The position numbers and the translations under genes are program-made. A stretch of DNA of 64,000 bases. Source: Codonopsis lanceolata. Its lineage: Eukaryota; Streptophyta; Magnoliopsida; Asterales; Campanulaceae. The stretch covers positions 36,368,227 through 36,432,226 of the forward strand of contig CM028378.1 in NCBI GenBank assembly GCA_013146195.2. The letters are read 5' to 3'. Under the pieces are notes generated by a model. It saw nothing but the letters and a program-made list of their open reading frames with translations. It was not told where the DNA came from and did not search any database. This document shows positions 34,626-48,300 of this stretch, piece by piece (within the stretch, counting starts at the first letter, position 1; every line of letters starts with the position of its first letter).

Positions 34626-37184
34626 TCAAGGTGTTTCCAGCACGCAAGTTGTTTTAAATGCTTAGAGTTGCTGGCGGCTGTTCACGTTTAGGTAGGATGC
34701 TCCTCTGACCAATTACGAATTGCTATGCATTTAACAGCAAATGCTGTTTGTTTGGTCAGTTCTAACAAGAGTTTTTTGTTGTTGGCTTTGTCTGTGGTGC
34801 ATTTTGAGTGCAGGGTATGTAATTTACTTAGTGAATTGACTTTGCAGACATGTAGAGAGAATCTGTCTAACTTTGTTCGGTAAGAGTTTATGTAAGTTGA
34901 ACACTTTTAGTGTATCAATAGTGACATGTTTCCTACTTGATTCTTTTTTCATCACGGGATATTATTTTTCCTTCAAAACTTTTATTCAGAAAGCATGGAA
35001 AACGAAACCAAGTTTAGACCTCTGGAGGGGAGCTGCTTTAGAACTAAACTCCACCAGGGACGGTGGCAACTTGCAAGGCAAGCCCCTTCTTTGTAATGGT
35101 GTTGAGAGGTTCTATTGCTGGATTTTACTCAATACCACATCTCAAAGTTATTATATTGTCTTCCACCCTAATTATTGGGAAAAAGAAAAAAAAAAATCAA
35201 AATTTACTATTTTGCCCTTAACCTATCAATGAAATTATCATTCATTTACTTTTAATTATTCACATAAAAATCCCCTCTACGTTATTGTAGAGAGGTCTTC
35301 ACCCTATTTAAAAAAGAGAGATCTAAACGTGGATGCTAACTACGGTGATTAGAATGAAGGAGACAAGTATTTTATGATAATTGCTAATGTTTTTAATTTC
35401 GGAAATGTATATATTTTTTAATTGTAAATTGAGAGTTGGCTAGACAACCCACCCATCACAAAGGAGGGCTGGCCAATCCATAGTTCTTTGAATCATTTTA
35501 AATGGGTGAAAGCACGGGAAATAGTGTCTAAAACCGCCAGGGGAGCGAGTCAAAAATGGCACCAATAGTGACTGATGCTGCTGGATGCTAGTGGCTATTG
35601 GCATGTGCCATTTTTATTTTTATTTTTATTTTTGAGTAACTTCTCGTTCACCCGATCAAAATAATTCAAAGTATTAAAAAATAAATGTTTGTTCCTATTT
35701 CTTTGATTTTATGGACAACGGCAACACTGTTGCCAAAGATCACTATATGATAGTTGTCAAAGGTTACCTATGGTTGGACAACAGACTTCAACCGAAAACT
35801 GTGCACTGGCCCCATGGAGCATTGATATTGCTATTTCAGCATGGACAAAAAGATTTGAGGTGAAGGGTCCCATGTCAAGCTTGGAAGCAGGGGTATATAC
35901 GTGACATGCATGAAACAGTAGTTCAATGGCAAAGTCCCCGGGATGTCTGGGTAAAGCTGAATGCAGAAGGGCTGGGTGTACCAAAGCTGACTGGAGACTG
36001 GAGACTGGAGAGGTGCATGACTGTGAGGGTTTTCCTATAATCTTGGGAGTGTCTGTGTGTGACTCGGTGTTGGCCAAATTTTGGGCTTGTGTTCGGTTGG
36101 GAGCTGGCATGACCAAAGGGGTTCTGATTTATTGTTCTGGCTCTGGCTCTGGCTTCGAAACTTCCTACCTCCTCTCTTCCATATTGTCCTGACCTTCAAT
36201 CTGGATGGATGCCTATCCCCTCCCCATATTTCAAATTTTCATCGTGACCAATCTTATCTCCTCTGCCCTCAGGCTTCAGTATCTGTAGTTGGCACACAAC
36301 TTCCTTCAAACTCACCTATTAATAAGCTCTCTTGGACCCTGCATTCAACCTGTGATTGCAATTCTCTTTCTTTCCCTCCCTCCCTCCCTTGTCGGACCAC
36401 CTCTCCCTTGGAACCCTAGATCAACTTCAATTGTGTCAAATCCTACCCCATGTCAACGATCTTGACAAGAGCAAATACCCACCTCATATCCAGACAATTT
36501 TGAATATCCCTATTATACAGTAGGGAATTACGGTGAGGCCAGACATTCTGAACAGCCTCCTGCTCCTCAATCACACTAGATTTCATCAAACAAATTGGGC
36601 TACAATATATTCGATCCATTGGGAAAAGGTCTTGCTAACCTCGGTTGAAACAATTTTCAAATCTAAATGGATTAAGATCTGTTACTTCTTGATTCTAAAC
36701 CAGAACGGGTTTAAATATCAAATTTTGACTCTTGACTGAAGCAGCAAATAGAAGAGAATTATGCCCTGCTCATAGGCTTAACAAGTGACAATGGCAAAAA
36801 TGTCCAGCCCTCTTGGTGAAACCCCATAACCATTGTCATAATTTATCAGCATTAAGAAATCCCATTCGGAAAGTTTTTAAAAGAAAATCAATACACAACG
36901 CATTCCAATAGCAAATATGTACAAGAATTATGAACCAGTGCACCAGTCTTCTGTGATCATGATGCCAAGGAAGCTTATCTACATTTCTTCTGCATGACTT
37001 GCACATTATCATCATGAAAGAAAGCTTCACATGCGGCATACAAGCCTCCCTTCCTTTATGTAGTAATCAACCATGCTTTATGCCGCCTTCTAATCCAAAA
37101 TATGTACATGTCAACCCATTACCATGGTTTATCCTAGTTCTTATTTACATTAGCTGGCTAAATACAGAAGGTTCCCTCTGGGGG
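34626..37184. other. TPL 3' UTR and spacer between convergent genes
   Basis: The 3' UTR probably covers about 34626-35160; no single poly(A) signal stands out. A small hairpin CCTCTAC/GTAGAGAGG lies near 35275. At 35918-35992 (+) the words 'WQSPRDVWVKLNAEG' resemble the start of a LINE-type RNase H domain, a possible relic. The other open stretches at 35757-36419 show no domain. 36730-37184 includes the 3' UTR of the minus-strand LRR gene. Confidence 0.5.
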
Positions 37185-40100
37185 CTACTCAGGCCTGAAG
37201 CATATCAAATTTGGAAGGTCAGATGACTGAAGCCTCCTTATGTCATTTGCAGTCACCTTGCAGGACTCCAAGGTCAGCGATTTCAAGTTCTTCAGAGGCT
37301 TTAGATGCTTCAACCCTGCATTGGTTATGCGAGAATTCGAAACGTTTAGAGACACCAATTTTGTCAACCCTGCAAATATCAGACAATACGATAGCAGATT
37401 TGTCAGAGAAGTTTAAGTGATTTCATTATCAAACGTCAATTATTGCATTACTAGTATATTATACTCCCTCCGTTTTCAAATTATCATCCACCTTTCCTTT
37501 TTCGTCCGTTCTTAAATAATTGTCCTCTTTCAAAAACTTTCCCTTTTAAGAAAACACTTTTACCACTTTACCCTTATTTTTTTACCTACTTTAATTATGG
37601 CCACATACTCAAGGACATTAAAGGAAAACACGCATTTCACTAATATTTATAATAAAGTTAATTACTTTTTCTTAAACGATGTGCCAGATCAAAGTAGACA
37701 ATATTTTGAAAACGGAGGGAGTATTTTTCTAATCACAAATAATGAAGCTTGGAAGTAACCGAGATTGTATATCCTGCAGAGTACAAGATAATTTGACAGA
37801 GTTGACAGTAAGTACCAGAAAGCAATTCCAAGGATTTATCAGTCAGGTGATTGTTCTGGGAAAGATTTAACAGCGTCAAAAACGAAAGATCTTTAATATT
37901 ATTCACACCAGCATCAGTTAACCCTCCGCCACAAATCTCAAGGGATCGCAGGTTCTTAAAACCTAAAGATGGCAACAACAACAACAAAAAAGTCAAATGG
38001 GTTGCAAAGCATGATTTAAGTCCTCTACATCAGCTAAGGAGTGGAAAAAATAAAATACCCATAACAACCTTCAAGTATTTTCCAAAGGTTCCGTACAACC
38101 AATTGCACTAGTAGTAGCAAGGGAGTAAAAGAGAAAGAATGATTGCTAACCATCTAAGATGTAAATGCCTACCAAACACCAAGCCCAAGTACATATCTCC
38201 ATGGGAATTACTGCGTTACGCCCATCTTTTACTCTTTGTCTAGGTACTAAATTGCATTTATGTTCATGATTGATAAAGACGGCTAAAACATGATCACGTG
38301 TAGATATTCTACCCAAAATCGGTATCCTCTTACTTTGTTCGTTAAGTTTTTGTTTGTATGACCAACAGCACAGAAGGATGATTATTAATAGTCTAAAATC
38401 CGACAAATTCATAAAATATCAGCAGAATTACAATTACTAAATTTGTTTAATGCAATTGCATCCCCCTCCAGCTCTTATCCCTTTTCACGGGTTGCGACTG
38501 AAATAAAAAATAGAGAACTAAAAATATTGTGATCATTATTGTCAATTGATTGAAATAGCACAAATGACTCATTAAACGAGATAAAGAAGTTCATTCAAAA
38601 ATCTATACACAACGAATAACAGGAATGAGTTAGGAATGAAGGACAAGTAACATCAGGGTTAAGATGCATACAGCGCAGATAGTTTGTCCCCGAATCAGTT
38701 ATCCGAGCGCAAAAAAGATCCAGATGAGTCAATCCAGTCAAACCTGCAACAGAAAGCAGAAAATTTGGTATTAGCACACAACAAAAGTATTTAGTGTGGG
38801 AAGGTAAATATTGAATGAAATCAAAGAAGCTGGGTATAATGTTATCCCCATTTATCTTATGCAGTTGGGCAAAGGAGGACTATAGTGTGATAGACTTGGA
38901 CCAAGAAATCAGTAGGGTAATTTCCCTAGAAAGACAGGTCTATACTTTGTCCAGAATGGCAGACAGTCGCAAAAAAGATTGAAATGCAGCATAACATGCA
39001 AACAGAAAAGAAAAAAAAAGTGTGGAAATAAATAAGCATGCTTACTTGTAAGAGCAGCAAGTCCAGCATCTGTAATTTGCCGAGCATCCAAATTAAGTGA
39101 TTTGAGAGATGACAATCCAGACAATCTTTTCAAACCTCCATCAGTTATCACAGTGAATGAAAGATTTAAACTCTCCAGATTGATCAATCCTACAAGACAA
39201 GACAAATGTATATTTTGGGGAAGGGTAAGCAACAAACACAGTTTGTGACCGACACAAACTATATCCTAAGACACTTTCGGCTTCTTTATTTGTTTCAAGA
39301 GTGGTTCAAATCTAATCTGCACTTTAATTTGATCATAAAAATCAAACATAACAGATTGTCCCAATCCTTGCTAAAATGTGGGTGCTTTTTAATTACTGAT
39401 TCCATGGCTTACTAATGTCATTCGAAACAAGAATCTGACTTCATGCTCCATCAAGTGTAAGAAAAGAAACAATTTGATAAAGTAGCTAAAAGATAAGCAC
39501 AGATCAAAGAACTAGAAGAAGGACATGCAGTGTGACACAATAACTATTAAATTCAAGCTGATCACTTCATATAAACTGTAACTACAGGCAAATGTCTTAC
39601 CAGAGAGAACACGAAGCCCGCTGCTTCCAACTTCAGTATCAGACAACTCCAAACATTTTAAATGCTGAAGACCTGAGCTCCAGAAGAAAACACAAATTAT
39701 TACCAGAGTCCATCAAATATATTAGAGAGAGAGGAGAAAAAAATTGATAGCATCACAAGCCAAAGCTTAATATTTGGCTGCAAGTATCATTAAAGCAAAA
39801 GCAACAGGACAAAGTAGGGTTTCGAGTTTTAAACCTACTCGTAGGCTTATGAACCTCTTAAAACTAAGTGTAATCTTTCCTAGAATCTTTAAAAATACTT
39901 TTAAGCCATATGTGGTGCATAATCACAAGTAGTAAAATATGGCCCACCGCCCACTTGAAGCCTGTGGATATTTTCCTGACTACAAAAAATATAATCTATT
40001 GATGTTTAATGATTTAACTTTTATTAAAAAAATTAGAACGGATCAGATAGTTATGAATAATAGCCTTGTGTTAGTGCATGAAGTTGTGGGTAGTTAGAAA

Positions 40101-43100
40101 AGCAGGATAAGGTAGTTATGTAAGTCTTTATTACAGAAAACTAAGAATGAGACCACATACAACAAGTCAGGAGAGTCCAAGAGAGGCAAACCCAACCTCT
40201 CACTTTATAGGGTGCAAAGTAATAGGTTTATTTATAATTTCGAGAAAAAATATTTGTCATGCACCAGCAATATATATTCGGAAATCCAGATCATTAATGT
40301 TGCTCATATAACCAGGTAGGCGCCCCGGCGCCAAAGTTCAGACAACAGCTCTTGTAACCATGTCAACTCCCTAGGAAAAAGCTCAGGACATTGGGATCTT
40401 TGAATCCAAAGGAAAAGCAAAAGGAATCCAGATTATCTGTAAAATTGTTTTTTCAGCCAACAGACTCATTCAATGAGAACACTGTTCAGCTCAATGTCCA
40501 TGCAACTTATTCACTTTATTTATGCCAAACACATTTGCTTCACATCCTTCACATTCATTCTTGCATAAAGGTTATTGATCAGAATTTCATGTAGAAACAT
40601 GCCTAAAAACTTTTTGGATTAACACATTACCCACTCAACTCGAGACCACCAACACCCTTAACACAGCACCTAACATAGTGGCACTCTCTCCACCAGTATC
40701 CTAACAAGTGTTCTAAAAATTGGCATAGGCAATAGGCACGGAATTCTAGGCGCTCAAGGTGAGAGATCGTGACCTAGGCGTCCAGCCGCTGAATTTTTTA
40801 ATTAATTTATTTTAAAAGTTTTGACCCAAAACGACATCGTTTTGGGCTTCTTATAAAAATATATTAAAAATTAATTTAGAATTATTGAATTATATTTTGT
40901 AAATTTATAATTTGTCAATGAACCTATGGTGTATTGATCTACTAACTATTGTTGTGTTGTTTTGAACTTTGGAATGATATAGGATTGCTAGTTATACTTC
41001 TATTTTTTAATCTCGTAATGTGATTATTATTTTTAAATAATTTGGTGATATTTACCATTTGTATATTTGAAGGTTTAATGCTACTTAATTAGGTCATATT
41101 AAGAAACAAAACAAATGTATGTCTTAATTCTAGGCTCCGCCTAGACGCCCTAGGCGTTGGTCCTGCACGCTGATGCCCGCCTAGCCATCTTTAGAACATT
41201 GGTCCTAACCCGCGAGTGTTTATGCTAGTTGACATGTATTACCATCTAGATGTTGAAGTAATCCAGTTGAATGTTAATCAATTAATGTTCTTGATCGTAA
41301 CATTTAGAAACCATGTAGACATGCATCTGTGACAATTCTTCTAACCCCACCATCAGTGGCAGATCCAAAAAAATTGTTTAGTGAGGGCACAAATTCAACA
41401 ATATATTACAACAATACAAAGCTTAAAAATCATAATTGTGTTCAAAATTGTAATAAATGTAAGGGAAATGTGCGACTTTTAGCACGATTTTCTTAATGGC
41501 TCATTTGTCTAATGGCAAAGTTAATAATGAAAGTGTGTTCAACTCCGTGAGAACATCAAAATCATATATTAATTTGTCCAAATTGGTGTTTGGATGAAGG
41601 AGAAATCAAGGGCTTAAAGTATAGCAGTGGAGTTGGTTGGAAAAGATCAAACTTGGGTTTGTCCCACGTTGCAAAATTAAGATGGTAGACTACAAAGGTT
41701 CTCTTCGACAGAAATGTAGGGCACAAGCATGGAGCTTTGCTTAATTTCACATCAAACAGTCGTTTAGATATTTTTATTTTTATTTTCGAGAGCGATCCGC
41801 GGCCCCAACCCCATATGGGACACATGGATGATGGATCTGCATCTGCCCACCATCCTTTCCCGTTTCCCCATGTAAGCAAGCTTAATTGTAAACTATATGT
41901 ACCTCTTAAAAGTTTTCACAGCAAGATCAACAGTGATTGGTTGTTGTTAACCAAACATTGAAAGAAGAAATATGAATTTAGTCCCTTAAATGTTGTACAC
42001 CTGTATACAAGGTTTGGCATCAAACCATGTCTAACATGCCTGAAATTGCATAGTGCATGATAATTTTCACTTCAGAGCTAGCACAAAGCAAAAGTAGGTG
42101 CATGAGACGTCCTACATGTGCCTCAAAGAGACAGGACATAATGTCTAAGCACTAGGATTGCAATAGGGGTGGATCGTTGCTTGTCATATATACATAACCC
42201 AAAAAGGTTTCTTCTTTACATGATACAGGTCAATATGTTTCAATTTCCCTTCTGAATGAGAAAGAAAATTAGTAATTTGGAGACGGGGAAACAAAAAGGG
42301 GATAAAAGGAAATTGAAAAAGAAAAATCACCTGCCAAGTTAACTAAACCTTCATCACCAATTCTACATGAATCCAGGTTCAAGGTCTCCAAATTTATCAA
42401 ACCTGCTTGAAACAGAACCCAGCACATGTGTATAAGAATAACTACTTATAAAAGAGACATATCTATAATTTGGAATATATTTCAATTGGCTTTGGTACAT
42501 TCTGCATTAAACATCAGCCTGCATAAAATCACCAGAAAATTCATTTGGGGATTCTTGGACTGTTGCAGGAAGGCTACCTTCAAAATTTAAAAATTCACGG
42601 AACAAATCCTAATAGGCATAAACTATCGAATAAAGATAATACAATTATCCACCATATACATTCTTGAAACGTGTCATAAGATCAAACATATTTAACATAA
42701 TTTCGATTAAAATCCAAAACAAATGACATTTTCAATTGGATTTCTGCAGGAAAAACCTTTCATGCATTCTCCTAGAAGTTTCTATGACATACCATCCTCC
42801 AACCATGAACTATCATTTGCTGTCCAGTTCCTCGTTTGAGTGCCAAATCTGAAGCCAACTATGAGCCCATTTTCTTGGTAACAGATTGCATCAAATTCAA
42901 TGCATTTAGAGCATTATTTTTGTGATTCATTGTCAATGTACTTCTAGACTTAAATATTCCAATCTAAGGGTTATTGGTTTCTTAGAAGTTATAACCTTGT
43001 AATTGAACAGTAGAACAAATAAGAGCTATGTTAAAATTGCCTTGCTCATATATGTTGCCCATTTATGATTGCTTTTCCCTTGAATGTACATACAACATTT

Positions 43101-45349
43101 CTAAATAAATCGATGTCCACCTCATACTCCATAGTTGAAAGTAGTAAAAAATACAGAAGCACCCTACCCTAGTACCCAGGACTCGGGAGAAAAATGCAAA
43201 TAGGAATTAAAGAAGACAATTGACCTGGTTAGAACATTAATAATACAAGAAGCTAACGAGTAAACTTTGCTGCAGAAATAGCTGCACTCATTATGTATTC
43301 TATAAGCAACAGGTAATGCATAACCTTATCCCCCAGATCAATGTCAGAGAAAAAATTGCAATGTTGAAACCAATTTCCAGCTGATTGACCAAGACTATAT
43401 TATTTGGCTTCCTAAAGCTTTCCAGCACAAATGAAGTAAGCAGAGACAGATGTGTATCAATATAAGAAGATGATAGAATGATAAAAAAAAATTACCTTTC
43501 AGGTGTGCCAGAACAGTATCTGAGATCTCATTGAATCCCAAATTCAGTACTTTTAAAGTCCTGAGCGCTATAGAAACCAGGAAAGAAAGAAGGATGCAAA
43601 ATATTCATTGCTACTATCTGGTAGAACTATGATTATACAAGGAATTTATAACAAATAGAGTATTATACGAAGGCCAAGATGTACAAATGTCAAGAGTTAC
43701 TTACTCGAAAATTTTTCGCACCCATCATCAGTAAGATTACATCTGCTTACATTCAAATATAGCAGGGCGACAAGAGCTGTTCAAAATATCCAAATAAAAA
43801 TAGCACGTGAAAATTTTATATCACAAGGGAAATCTTTGAAGAATAATAAATTCTAGATACTTTTTCGAAGAAAGGTCTAATAATAATCTTTAAAGTAAGT
43901 TACAATACCCTCTTCAAACTAATCAATTCAAAACCAATAGTCAAGAAAGTATATGTTCTTTTTCTATTTTTCAAGTTTAATTTGAGCAAATCAACAATCA
44001 ATTATCAGCACAGAACATCAATAAATTATACTCCCTCAATTCCTAAAGAAGAGTCCATTTGAACTCCACATGCAGACTAGGGAAAGCTAAATGGCCCTAT
44101 TATAGATATTAGGCTGTTGTGTGTTTATCATTGATGCCCATGTGAGAGCCGACCCATCAATAAAGTAGGAATCAACTCATTGGTAAAATAGTAAAAGTAA
44201 CATTCCAAAAAGTTAATTTAGAAAGATGATACTTTTTTAACGGCATAAAAAGGAAGAGTAACCAATTTATTATACGTAAGTCCAAACTGAAGTACAGAAT
44301 GCAGAATGTTGATCTTTTTCTCCACCAGAAGCAAATTTCAAAACGTCCAATACCAACAAGGATTAGCACCAAAAGACTTGAGAAGCAACTGAAGACACCA
44401 AAGTCTAGAAACAAACAGTCTAGATTTTACATGGGAAAAAACATTTATTAAGAACAAAAACTACAACATGTTCTTGATTATCATTTCTATGTTCCTACAA
44501 GTGCTCCTACAAACCAACATACAGCATTATTAGCTTTTGTATATGCCGCATTAAATAGCTTTCCAGTAATCTTACCAGCAATACAATATGACATTTGATG
44601 CTATAAGAAGAGTGCATAGCTAGAGAACTGTATAGACTGAACCTGAAAGAGAATCCAAGCATGCTGCAGTAACAGGGCAACCTTCCATGTTCAACAGAGC
44701 AAGTTTGTGCAAAGCTGAAATGCAAAGCTATACAATTTTGAACTTCGTCCTATTAGGAGAACCTTTAACTGAATGATTCAACAGAAACCTTACTTGCATA
44801 GTTAGTTATAATACATAAAACCTTTCATTAGACTTGTGAACGGTGGCGTGAAAGTAAATACTTGTCAGATGAAGGAACAATCCAAACCAAGAGAAATAAA
44901 GTCATTGTGATATCATCATTTATTCTATTATGACAAGAAAAGAAATTACCAAACGAAAAAAGAGCTAACATTAAAAACAACAAAAATGAAAAAATAATAA
45001 TAATAATAATAATGGATCTAACCCAGAAGGTGTCCCCGGTGACAGTGGGTATTAGTAGAATAAAAGGCTACCCACATGATAAAAGTTTAGAGTTTCAAGA
45101 AATTGCTTGATAGAAAGAATACTTGACATTCATTTTAAAAAAATGAGAGGGCGACAAAGGTCCATGGGGAGGACAGAAGAAACAAGAAGTTGAGAACTCA
45201 ACTCATAAGGCACATGAAAACCCAAACAGACTATTTAGGTGTGCCATTCAGTCTGTAAGAAAGAATTTATCATCCATACAACTTGAGCAACATTTGATGT
45301 TTATACGTATTGCAGCTTACCTCAGATCTGTAAGATGATCTTTGGTAAC

Positions 45350-45388
<39 letters not shown>

Positions 45389-48300
45389 TAATAATAAAGT
45401 AAGTAAACCAATATGCCCATTTTAAATAATGCAAAACAATGGGCAATCAATCTAGGCTGATGCAAACCTAGTTTATCCTGAAACACTTTTAACTTTTTTA
45501 AATCAGATTCCAAAACAAATTAAAGATGAAATAAAAATAAGTACCTTTCAAGAAAGTGATGCCAAAATCTGTAACTTTGCTACAGGAAATTTGTAAGTCT
45601 CTCAAATTGATTAGCTCTGAAAGATGAGAAAGGACCATATCAGTAACGTAATACAAGATTATGGTGGAAATGATCCAGACTCGAGGGTAAAAGGAAATCT
45701 AAAAGACCTAACTAATAACAAATTCAAAGGTCTACCAAATTCTATGGCAATATAATATATACCCTCAACTCAACTCAACTTTTTCCCCATCACTTGGGGT
45801 CGGCTACATGAATCCTTTTCTAGTTTTCTTGGGGTCAGCTACATGAATCCTTTCCTGCCATTCAATTCGGTCCAAAGCAAGATCATCACACACTCCACAC
45901 TAATTCATATATTTCTTTATTTTATTTATTGATAAGTAATTCATATATTTTTTTAATTTATTTATTGATAAGTAATTCATATCTTTCTTTATTACAAATG
46001 TTCATTTTAGTTTTGGTCTCCCCTTCCCCTATTTCTAGTCGGGTTGATGTTGATACACTCGCACTTCTTAACAGGTGCACTAATTGATCAAGTTGTAATA
46101 GGCCCCTTTTAACTTGTTTATTTTATTTTTTTGATAAGTAAAGTATTATATACCAAAGCGTCTAAACAGGAGACGCGACTTTTTTACAAACTATAAGCAT
46201 ACACAAAACGGACTAATCTATAGAAAGATTATTCACAAAATCGATACAAGAAATGTTGTGAATGTAGGAAGAATTAGTGTCCTCAACCCCCCAAAAAGAC
46301 AACGTACGAAGTAACTCATCATTTTAACTTGTTTATACCTCCTTTAAATTGCACTAAAACCATAAAACCAAAAAGGAAAGTGAGAATTTTTTTTTCTTCG
46401 GGACGGAGGGAGTATATCTTAGAACACCTTGAGATTGGTTGAAAAGAAATCAATTAAATGATTGTGTACGCTTTTTATTCTTTGTGAAGCCATAACATAT
46501 GGTGCAAACAAGAACTTTCAAATCTGCTTACAAAATAATGTAAATTTGAGCTATAAGAACTATTGGCTAATTTCCACATGTCTACGCCAACAGAAACAGA
46601 TACGAAATTCCCATCTGCAAAGAATTGCATTTAAACCATCATAAAATATAGAACTCTATTCAGAAGGCTTGAAGCATTAAATGAACCAATTCAATGGAAT
46701 AAACAGATGTCTGACAGTAATTGGATTTTCTGAGAATGACACAACAAAAAATAGAGTCAAATTGTCCAAGTATTTTGACAATACTTGGATGCTTCATTGC
46801 CTACAAAATGGGGGTGTACCTCCGAATCACCTAATCGAGAAATCAAATCAAATCGGTTGGTTAGGTTTGGTTTTGGTTTAGAACAGTTCGGTTTTGGTTT
46901 GAAAAATCTATAAACCACTCGGTTCGGTTTGGTTTGCGATTTTTGATGTCAAACCGAGCAGAATCGAACCACCAAATTAAATTATTAATATATTTATATA
47001 ATATGTATATTATATAAGTTTCTCACTTTCTCACCAAATCCTAATTTCTAAACTTACGCATCTCTCTCCCTTCAGACCAAAGACCAATCCCTCTCTCACC
47101 TTCTTCAACCAAGGTTACCAAGCACGCCCCTCCTCCTCTCTCTGTCACCCTATGCTTGGACATGGTAGCTTGCTCTCTGCAAGAAACTTCATGCTCTATG
47201 GGCCGTCTCGCCATTTTTCTTTCTCGGTCCGGTAAGGAAGTTTGCACAATCCTCTCATAAAGACGGGGAGGATCGAGTCGTGGGAAGGCATAAGGCTCTC
47301 GACTTCATAATTGAGAAGAGCTAGGGCGATTGATAGCGTAGGCGCGCAAATCTGCTTTCTCAAACAAAAATCGCCACCATGGTAAACTCTCAATTTCTCC
47401 CTCCCTCCTCGATTTGTTTCTCCCGTTATCCCTGTTTCTCCCTCTATTTCTCTCAATCTATTTCCCTTGGCTCTACCTTTTCCGTAAGCTCTTTGATTGG
47501 AAATCCCTTAGACTTTTCAAGTCTCGGCTGCACCTATTCTAGTGAACCACGCCACTGGTTCTTGCAACCAAATCGTATTTCACAACGAACAATAACAATT
47601 ATTAATTTTTTATTTAAACCATCAAACCAAATCATTCGGTTTGAAAAAAATTGAAATCGTTGGGAGCGGTTCGGTTTGTGGTTTTGGCCCCAAATTGAAT
47701 CGAACCGAACCGCTACACTCCTACTACAAAAGTCCAACATGATGTGCTACTGTGAGGCTATAAGTAACCTAAATAGCAGCGAGTAAAAGTTACCTGAAAG
47801 AGGTCTCATATCAACATCGGTGATGCAATTACAACAGTTGAGGTTAAGCGTCTCAATCTTTGTTAAGCCTGCCAAGGAGTGGAGTAAGAGACATCAGAAT
47901 AAAGTTTCAGGCCTTCTGTCCTCACATTATATCCAGTACTTAGACTAGTCTGTAAAGCATAAATGTATGAATATACAGATCTTTATTTACTATTATAAAC
48001 CGGGAGGGCCAAAATGAAGCCCACCCTCATTATAATCGGATATTACCGCATGAAATATAAGCACCCACTTTTGGAAAGAAACTACCTACCCCTCCCACTT
48101 CTTCAGATTCACTATTCAAATTACTGTAATTTTAGATAAAAAAAATTTTAAAAAAATTACAAACTATAAAGAGTATAAGTAAATCAAAATAAACAATTAA
48201 GCACATGTAATGCTTGTGCCAAAATCACTAGTAGTATACTAAAGTAGAAGGGATGGAAATGAAGCGCTGTCACACTTTATGCCCAGAGTACCCCTAATCT

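Noticed and set aside
34873..35232. 119-codon plus-strand open frame after TPL
   Set aside because: It falls in the 3' UTR/spacer of TPL and shows no family resemblance.
47041..47740. Open frames on both strands in the LRR-gene intron
   Set aside because: They lie inside the hAT-like element and have no recognisable domain; they may be carried DNA, but there is no evidence for a gene.
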